The notes beneath the pieces are model-generated. The model saw nothing but the letters and a program-made list of their open reading frames with translations. It ran no database searches and was not told the origin of the DNA. A DNA stretch of 10,612 nt. It comes from Pseudomonadota bacterium (lineage in GTDB: Bacteria; Pseudomonadota; Alphaproteobacteria; Reyranellales; Reyranellaceae). The stretch covers positions 1-10,612 of the forward strand of contig JAEZHS010000533.1 in NCBI GenBank assembly GCA_023436825.1, written 5' to 3'. Made by a program: the position numbers and the translations under genes. This document shows, piece by piece, positions 5,990 through 10,612 of the stretch (position 1 is the stretch's first letter; each line of letters opens with the position of its first letter).

Positions 5990-6158
5990 GGCCGCCTCCT
6001 TGCCGGATTGGCGATCGAGAAGAGCGTGCGCCTGGCTGTGCGCTGCGACCGGTAGTTGAGGTGTGACAGCGCGCTGATGACCAGGCCAGCTGGTTATCTT
6101 CCCGCGAACCCATGGCTCTGTGCAACCTGCGAAAGCGCCGATCGGCGGCCGCCTCGCT
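5990..6158. other. Intergenic region upstream of the DUF883-like gene
   Basis: This non-coding stretch should hold the promoter of the DUF883 / YqjE / CBS-BON unit on the minus strand. A search by eye for housekeeping -35/-10 elements and for the GGAAC...CGTT signature of alphaproteobacterial general stress promoters found no convincing match. Confidence 0.4.
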
Positions 6159-6224
6159 GTCAACCCGAGCAAAGCGAGGGACCTTTCCTGCGGCCTTAAG
6201 GCCCCTCGCTTCGCTCGGGGTGAC
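6159..6224. repeat. Long imperfect palindromic repeat (REP/MITE-like) downstream of trpE
   Basis: The 25-base arms at 6159-6183 and 6200-6224 are inverted copies with about three mismatches, separated by 16 bases. Their core is CCCGAGC(G/A)AAGCGAGGG, and a second, perfect palindrome GGCCTTAAGGCC (6192-6203) sits inside. The outer ends are GTCA/TGAC. I recall similar CGAGCGAAGCGAGG palindromes as dispersed intergenic repeats in many high-GC bacteria. Only one copy is visible here. It could fold as a strong hairpin at the end of the trpE transcript, but it lacks a following T-run, so intrinsic termination is not assured. Confidence 0.8.
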
Positions 6225-6242
6225 ATCCGTGAGTCACCGGTA

Positions 6243-7775
6243 CTACCGCCGGATGTTGCCTGCGCTCCATTGGCCGGCGTTGGCGAAGCGGACGGCTTCT
6301 TCGGCGGCTCGCACCAGGGCGCGGGCCTTGAGCACGCTCTCCTGGAACTCGGCCTCGAGGTCGGAATCGGCCACGACGCCGACGCCTGCCTGGACATACA
6401 TGGTGTTGTCCTTCACCAGGCCGGTCCGCAGCATGATGCAGGTATCCATCGAGCCGTTGGCGGCGAAGTAGCCGGCGCAGCCGGCATAGATGCCGCGGCG
6501 CACCGGCTCGACCTCGTCGATGATCTCCATGGCGCGCACCTTGGGCGCACCCGACAGCGTGCCGGCCGGGAAGCCGGCCTTGAGCGCATCGATCGCGTCC
6601 AGCCCATCCTCGAGCGTGCCTTCGACGTGGCTCGAGATGTGCTGGAGGTGGCTGTACTTCTCGATGGTGAACTGCTCGACGACCCGCACCGAGCCGATCT
6701 TGGCGACGCGCCCGACGTCGTTGCGGGCGAGGTCGAGCAGCATCAGGTGCTCGGCATGCTCCTTGGGGTCGGCCAGCAGCTTGTCGGCGAGCTGCTTGTC
6801 TTCTTCTGGCGTGGCGCCGCGCCGGATGGTGCCGGCAAGCGGTCGGATGGTGACGACGTTGTCGCGCAGCCGCACCAGGATCTCGGGGCTGGAGCCCACG
6901 ATCGAGAAGTCGCCGTAGTCGAAGAAGATCAGGAACGGCGAAGGATTGATGCGGCGCAGCGCGCGGTAGAGCGACAACGGCGGCAGGGCAAAGGGCAGCG
7001 AGAAGCGCTGCGACGGCACGATCTGGAAGGCATCGCCCGCGCGGATATACTCCTTGCAGGTCGCGACCATCTGCTTGAAGTCTTCCTTCGACATGTTGGC
7101 CTGCGGCTCGGGCAGCTCGTCGAGCTCGCTGGCGCTGTCGCGGCGGAAGGGCAGGGCGCGTTCGAAGTCCGAGACTGCATCGGCCAGCCGCTCTTGTGCC
7201 GCTTCGTAGGCGGCGCGCGCGCTGATGCCGTCCGAAGGCCAGGCCGGCGTGACCAGCGTGACGTTGTCCTCGAGCCGGTCGAAGATGCAGATGATGGTCG
7301 GCCGCACCATCATCGCATCGGGCAGGCCGATCGGATCGGGGTTCTTGTCCGGCAGCCGCTCCATGTCGCGGACCATGTCGTAGCCCAGGAAGCCGAACAG
7401 CCCCGACGCCATCGGCGGCAGGCCGGGCGGCAGATCCATCTGGCATTCGCGGATCAGGTGACGCAGCGTCTCGAGCGGGCGGCCGTCGAGCTTCTCGAAA
7501 GCCTGGGCGTCGCTGCGGGCGCGCCGGTTGATCTCGGCCTGGCCCTTGCGGCAGCGCCAGATCACGTCCGGCTTGAAGCCGATGATCGAATAGCGCCCGC
7601 GCACCGAGCCGCCTTCCACCGATTCCAGGAGGAAGGAGTTGGCGCGGCCATCGCAGAGCTTGAGATAGGCCGAAACCGGCGTCTCGAGGTCGGCGACCAG
7701 CTTGGTCGAGACGAGCTGCGGCTTACCGGCATCGTAGACGCCAGCGAAGGCGTCGAATTCAGGAGAAAGGGACAT
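6243..7775 (-). CDS. trpE: Anthranilate synthase component I
   Basis: This 510-residue TrpE is the large subunit that converts chorismate and ammonia to anthranilate, the first committed step of tryptophan synthesis. The N-terminal LLES motif (49-52) is the tryptophan feedback-binding site and is intact. The chorismate-binding domain shows [11 protein letters not shown] (248-258), [11 protein letters not shown] (310-320), [14 protein letters not shown] (344-357), [18 protein letters not shown] (404-421) and [11 protein letters not shown] (462-472). There is no fused glutamine amidotransferase domain, unlike the TrpE(G) of some Rhizobiales, so a separate TrpG is required. The ATG at 7775 is four bases after the ppiD stop, so expression is probably coupled to ppiD and no room exists for a leader peptide attenuator. 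No trp genes follow; downstream is a palindromic repeat and an unrelated stress cluster. Confidence 0.97.
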   Translation of the reverse strand: MSLSPEFDAFAGVYDAGKPQLVSTKLVADLETPVSAYLKLCDGRANSFLLESVEGGSVRGRYSIIGFKPDVIWRCRKGQAEINRRARSDAQAFEKLDGRPLETLRHLIRECQMDLPPGLPPMASGLFGFLGYDMVRDMERLPDKNPDPIGLPDAMMVRPTIICIFDRLEDNVTLVTPAWPSDGISARAAYEAAQERLADAVSDFERALPFRRDSASELDELPEPQANMSKEDFKQMVATCKEYIRAGDAFQIVPSQRFSLPFALPPLSLYRALRRINPSPFLIFFDYGDFSIVGSSPEILVRLRDNVVTIRPLAGTIRRGATPEEDKQLADKLLADPKEHAEHLMLLDLARNDVGRVAKIGSVRVVEQFTIEKYSHLQHISSHVEGTLEDGLDAIDALKAGFPAGTLSGAPKVRAMEIIDEVEPVRRGIYAGCAGYFAANGSMDTCIMLRTGLVKDNTMYVQAGVGVVADSDLEAEFQESVLKARALVRAAEEAVRFANAGQWSAGNIRR

Positions 7776-7779
7776 CGGA

Positions 7780-9756
7780 CTACGGCTGGTTCTGCGGTCG
7801 GAAGGCGGCGGTGAACACGGCCTCGTCGACCGACACGCCGTACTTGGTGCGCATGGCGGCGATCAGCTGCAGGATCAGGTCGTTGGCAATCATGCCGTCG
7901 AGCTGTTTGCCGAAGCGATCGATCGCCTCCTTGTCCTTGGCGAGATCGACCGGCTCGATCTGCTTCAGGCGGACCAGCACGCTGCCTTCAGCGGTGCGCA
8001 CCGACTGGGTCTTGCCTTCCTGGAGCTTGAACAGCTCCTGGACCACGGGCTGCGTCAGGTAGTTCCCCTGGTCGGCCTCAAAGCGCGTCACCGCCTTAGC
8101 CGTGCGCATCTCCAGGCCGAGCTCCTTGGCGAGCGCCTCGAAGCCCGTGCCGGCATTCGCCTTTTCGAGCGCTGCCTTGACCTTGGCGTCGGCGAGCTTG
8201 CGGCGTTCCTCCGTCTGCCAGGCCTCGGTCACCTTGGCCTCGACCTCGCTGAGGGCGGGGGTGCGGGCAGGCGTGATGCGATCGACGCGCACCATGAAAT
8301 ACTCGCCGCGCGGGGTCTCCAGAAGCTCGCTCTCGGCGCTCTCGCGCGTGGTGAACGCCGCCTGGACCAGCTCGCTGGCGGCGGGACCGATCACGACCTG
8401 CTTGCCTTCGGCGTCCTGGCCGCGGGCATCGACGTTCTCGTAGGTCTTGATCTTGAGCCCGAGCTCCTCGGCCGCGGCCTTCATCGACTGGGTCTTGGCC
8501 AGCACGCGCTCGAAGTCGGTGACCTGCTTGATCAGAAGGTCGGGCGCCAACTGGGCGCGCAGCTCCTTCTCGAGCTTCTCCTTGACCTCTTCGAACGGCA
8601 CCGACTTGCCGGGCGTGATGCTGTTGATGCGCACGATGTGCCAGCCGAGCGGCGACTGGATCGGCGTTGGGGCGACACCGACCGGCAGAGCGAATACGCC
8701 GTCTGCCAGCGGGCCGGGCGGCAGGTCCTTCTTGGTCACCGGTCCGAGCTTGATGACGCCGTCGCTGCTGCCCACCACTTCCTTGGCCGCGTCCTCCAGG
8801 GTCTTGCCGGCGGTCACGGCGGCAATGATCGCCTTGGCCTTGTCCTCGCTGTCGGCCATCGCCTGGTCGACGTCGCGCTTTTCGGCCGTGCCGAATTCGG
8901 CCGAGCGGGCGTCATACTCCTGCTTGATCATGTCGGCGGTCACGCCGACCTGCGGCATGACATCGTCGGCTGTCATCATGACGTAGGAGAAGGCGCGGAA
9001 CTCGGGAATCTGGAACCGGGTCTTGTTGGCCTCGAAGAAGGCGTTGAGCTGCTCGGCCGTTGGCTTGGGCACTTCGACGACGATGGCGTCGGGGACGTAG
9101 ATCGTCTCGGCAATGCGCCGCTCGGCTTCCATCTTGAAGATGTCATCGCGCAGCGACTTTGGCGCGAGCCCGTCGGGACGCACCGCACCGAAGAGCTGGC
9201 TGGCGGCGATCTCGCGGCGGATGTCGGCGACGTACTGCGCCTCGCTGATGCGTGCCTGCTGCAGGCGGTTGCGATAGAGCAGGGGATCGAACGAGCCGCC
9301 GGTGCCGGCGAAGGCCGGATTGCGTGCGATCGCGGCGCGCACCTCGGCGTCGCTGACCACCAGGCCGAACTGCTGGATGGTGTAGTCGAGCACGGCGCGC
9401 TGGATGACTTCCTCGAGCGCGCGCACGTGCAGGCCATAACGCAGCGCCTGGTCGGGCTCGGGCCGCTGGCCGGTCTGGCGCTGGATGCCCTCGAGCTGGC
9501 GGTTGAACTGGTCCTTCACCTCGTTGATCGACACCGAGGCGCCACCGACCCACCCGTAGAGCGGGATCCTGGTGCCGCCGATATGAGCGACCGAAGTGCT
9601 GTGGCCGCCCATGCGCAGCATGTCGCCGACGCCCCAGAAGGCAAAGCTGACGATCAGCATGCCGAACAGGATGAACAGGATGACGAAGCGGGCGTACTTG
9701 CGGAACATGTTCGGGGAATTCACGCCATTGGCGAAGAGGTTTTGACTGGCGGGCAT
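7780..9756 (-). CDS. ppiD: PpiD/SurA-type peptidylprolyl isomerase, membrane-anchored periplasmic chaperone
   Basis: This 658-residue protein is near the usual PpiD length (about 620-640). A basic N-terminus (MFRKYARF at 17-24) leads to one transmembrane helix (about 24-43, ending FAFWGVGD), typical of PpiD. A SurA-N-like helical region follows (about 78-195), then a parvulin (PPIC rotamase) domain at about 262-385 ending PLGWHIVRI (369-377), and a long C-terminal helical region. PpiD proteins sit at the Sec translocon and help newly exported proteins fold. The start used is ATG 9756, with GGTGG a few bases upstream. ATG 9708, giving MFRKYARF directly, is a good alternative. In-frame reading as far as 10404 runs antisense through tpiA and is not part of the gene. 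The order tpiA-divergent-ppiD-trpE is, from memory, common in alphaproteobacteria. Confidence 0.9.
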   Translation of the reverse strand: MPASQNLFANGVNSPNMFRKYARFVILFILFGMLIVSFAFWGVGDMLRMGGHSTSVAHIGGTRIPLYGWVGGASVSINEVKDQFNRQLEGIQRQTGQRPEPDQALRYGLHVRALEEVIQRAVLDYTIQQFGLVVSDAEVRAAIARNPAFAGTGGSFDPLLYRNRLQQARISEAQYVADIRREIAASQLFGAVRPDGLAPKSLRDDIFKMEAERRIAETIYVPDAIVVEVPKPTAEQLNAFFEANKTRFQIPEFRAFSYVMMTADDVMPQVGVTADMIKQEYDARSAEFGTAEKRDVDQAMADSEDKAKAIIAAVTAGKTLEDAAKEVVGSSDGVIKLGPVTKKDLPPGPLADGVFALPVGVAPTPIQSPLGWHIVRINSITPGKSVPFEEVKEKLEKELRAQLAPDLLIKQVTDFERVLAKTQSMKAAAEELGLKIKTYENVDARGQDAEGKQVVIGPAASELVQAAFTTRESAESELLETPRGEYFMVRVDRITPARTPALSEVEAKVTEAWQTEERRKLADAKVKAALEKANAGTGFEALAKELGLEMRTAKAVTRFEADQGNYLTQPVVQELFKLQEGKTQSVRTAEGSVLVRLKQIEPVDLAKDKEAIDRFGKQLDGMIANDLILQLIAAMRTKYGVSVDEAVFTAAFRPQNQP

Positions 9757-9828
9757 GCCTACCACCCGACCCTGTGGCAGGCAACTAATGGGCCTGCTAG
9801 AGACAAGCGACACAATTCGGGGATTTCC
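9757..9828. promoter_or_regulatory. Divergent intergenic region between ppiD and tpiA
   Basis: These 72 bases must hold the promoters and 5' leaders of both ppiD (minus) and tpiA (plus) if the starts are as given. No clean -35/-10 pair could be picked out by eye on either strand. CGGGGA a few bases ahead of 9829 is the likely tpiA ribosome-binding site. The short length means that the two promoters overlap or lie back to back. Confidence 0.5.
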
Positions 9829-10584
9829 ATGGCGCGAACAAGGCGGCCGCTGATTGCCGGCAACTGGAAGATGAACGGTCTTCGGGCCGACGGAATCGCT
9901 CTGGCAAAGGGCGTAGCCGATGGCGTGAAGCAGGCTGGCTGGAGCGACCGTGACGTGCTGGTTTGCCCGCCCGCGACGCTGGTTCTCGCTGTAGCGGACG
10001 CAGTGAAGGGCAGCGGCGTGCTGGTCGGCGGCGAAAATTGCCACGCCAAGGCCAACGGCGCCCATACCGGCGAAATCGCGGCCGAGATGCTGCGCGACTG
10101 CGGCGCCACTTATGTGATCGTCGGCCATTCCGAGCGGCGCGCCGACTGCGGCGAGACCGATGCCATCGTGCGCGCCAAGGCCGAAGCGGCGTGGCGGGCC
10201 GAGCTGGTGCCCATCGTCTGCATCGGCGAGACCCTGGCCGAGCGCGAGGCTGGCAAGACTCTCGCGGTCCTGGAGACCCAGCTCCAGGGCAGCATTCCGG
10301 CCGGATCGACGGCGGCCAGGCTGGTCGTGGCGTACGAGCCGGTCTGGGCCATCGGCACAGGCAAGACGCCGACCACGCCGGAAGTGACCGCAGCCCACGC
10401 GCATATTCGCAAGGTGCTGGGCAGCCTGATGGGCGAGGCGGCACAGGTCCGACTTCTATATGGCGGATCGGTAAAGGGCAGCAACGCCGCCGAGCTGCTG
10501 GCAGCGGACGACGTTGACGGCGCCCTGGTCGGCGGGGCGAGCCTCAAGGCGGATGAATTTTTGGCTATCGCCAAGGCCGCCTAA
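9829..10584 (+). CDS. tpiA: Triosephosphate isomerase
   Basis: This 251-residue cytoplasmic TIM-barrel enzyme interconverts dihydroxyacetone phosphate and glyceraldehyde 3-phosphate in glycolysis and gluconeogenesis. All catalytic parts are present: N-x-K with Asn12 and Lys14, His100 in VGHSERR (98-104), Glu170 in [16 protein letters not shown] (167-182, including the flexible loop), and the phosphate-binding YGGSV (211-215). Length is the normal bacterial one. The ATG at 9829 follows a CGGGGA ribosome-binding site; the open frame upstream of it is only the shadow of ppiD. It is transcribed divergently from ppiD. The last 28 bases of the window after the stop show no gene; in many relatives secG follows tpiA. 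Confidence 0.97.
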   Translation: MARTRRPLIAGNWKMNGLRADGIALAKGVADGVKQAGWSDRDVLVCPPATLVLAVADAVKGSGVLVGGENCHAKANGAHTGEIAAEMLRDCGATYVIVGHSERRADCGETDAIVRAKAEAAWRAELVPIVCIGETLAEREAGKTLAVLETQLQGSIPAGSTAARLVVAYEPVWAIGTGKTPTTPEVTAAHAHIRKVLGSLMGEAAQVRLLYGGSVKGSNAAELLAADDVDGALVGGASLKADEFLAIAKAA

Positions 10585-10612
10585 AGCGGCTAGAAGCGCG
10601 CGCACCCTGAGG

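Noticed and set aside
5990..6158. General stress (EcfG-type) promoter ahead of the DUF883-like gene
   Set aside because: A GGGAAGA stretch was seen, but no CGTT at the required spacing.
6120..7814. 564-codon plus-strand open frame
   Set aside because: It is entirely antisense to trpE and has shadow-type composition (His, Asp, Gly, Arg, Val).
8638..9828. N-terminal extension of the tpiA frame
   Set aside because: The extension is antisense to ppiD; the tpiA product has normal length and a ribosome-binding site at 9829.
9757..10404. N-terminal extension of the ppiD frame through tpiA
   Set aside because: It runs antisense through the whole of a well-conserved tpiA and places over 200 residues ahead of the natural N-terminal anchor of PpiD.

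Overview
The window is chromosomal DNA from a high-GC, Gram-negative bacterium, most likely an alphaproteobacterium. The evidence is a TamB-type envelope protein, a divergent tpiA / ppiD pair with ppiD running into trpE, a BadH-like dehydrogenase, and strong G/C bias at third codon positions. The genus cannot be fixed from the sequence. Almost all the DNA is coding, and most genes lie on the minus strand. No rRNA, tRNA, CRISPR array or intact insertion sequence was seen.

Left part (1-4264). The 3' end of a tamB-like gene on the plus strand converges on a compact five-gene minus-strand operon. In transcription order the operon holds: a crotonase-fold enzyme lacking both classical catalytic glutamates but carrying a His-Asp pair; a BadH-like short-chain dehydrogenase; a four-helix DUF350 (YjfL-type) membrane protein; a small Gly/Ser-rich exported protein with an RGGFG motif near its C-terminus; and a glutathionylspermidine-synthase-like ATP-grasp ligase (YjfC/YgiC type). 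The last three have the same order as Escherichia coli yjfL-yjfM-yjfC and are joined by identical TGACATG junctions. They look like a minimal membrane-associated amide-ligase system whose chemistry is not established.

Middle part (4265-6242). A frameshifted, 5'-truncated remnant of an ABC-transporter solute-binding protein lies just upstream of that operon and abuts the stop codon of a CBS-CBS-BON gene. The CBS-BON gene is the last of three minus-strand genes, after a DUF883/YqjD-like membrane-anchored helical protein and a YqjE-like two-helix membrane protein. Together they look like a small envelope or stress cluster. Between this cluster and trpE is a long, imperfect inverted repeat of a dispersed-repeat type.

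Right part (6243-10612). A divergent pair opens from a 72-base intergenic region. tpiA (glycolysis) runs rightward. ppiD (periplasmic folding) runs leftward and is followed after 4 bases by trpE (first step of tryptophan synthesis). No trpG, trpD or trpC follows trpE in this window.

The most unusual content is the DUF350 / RGGFG-protein / ATP-grasp module and its co-transcription with an atypical crotonase and a ring-type dehydrogenase.
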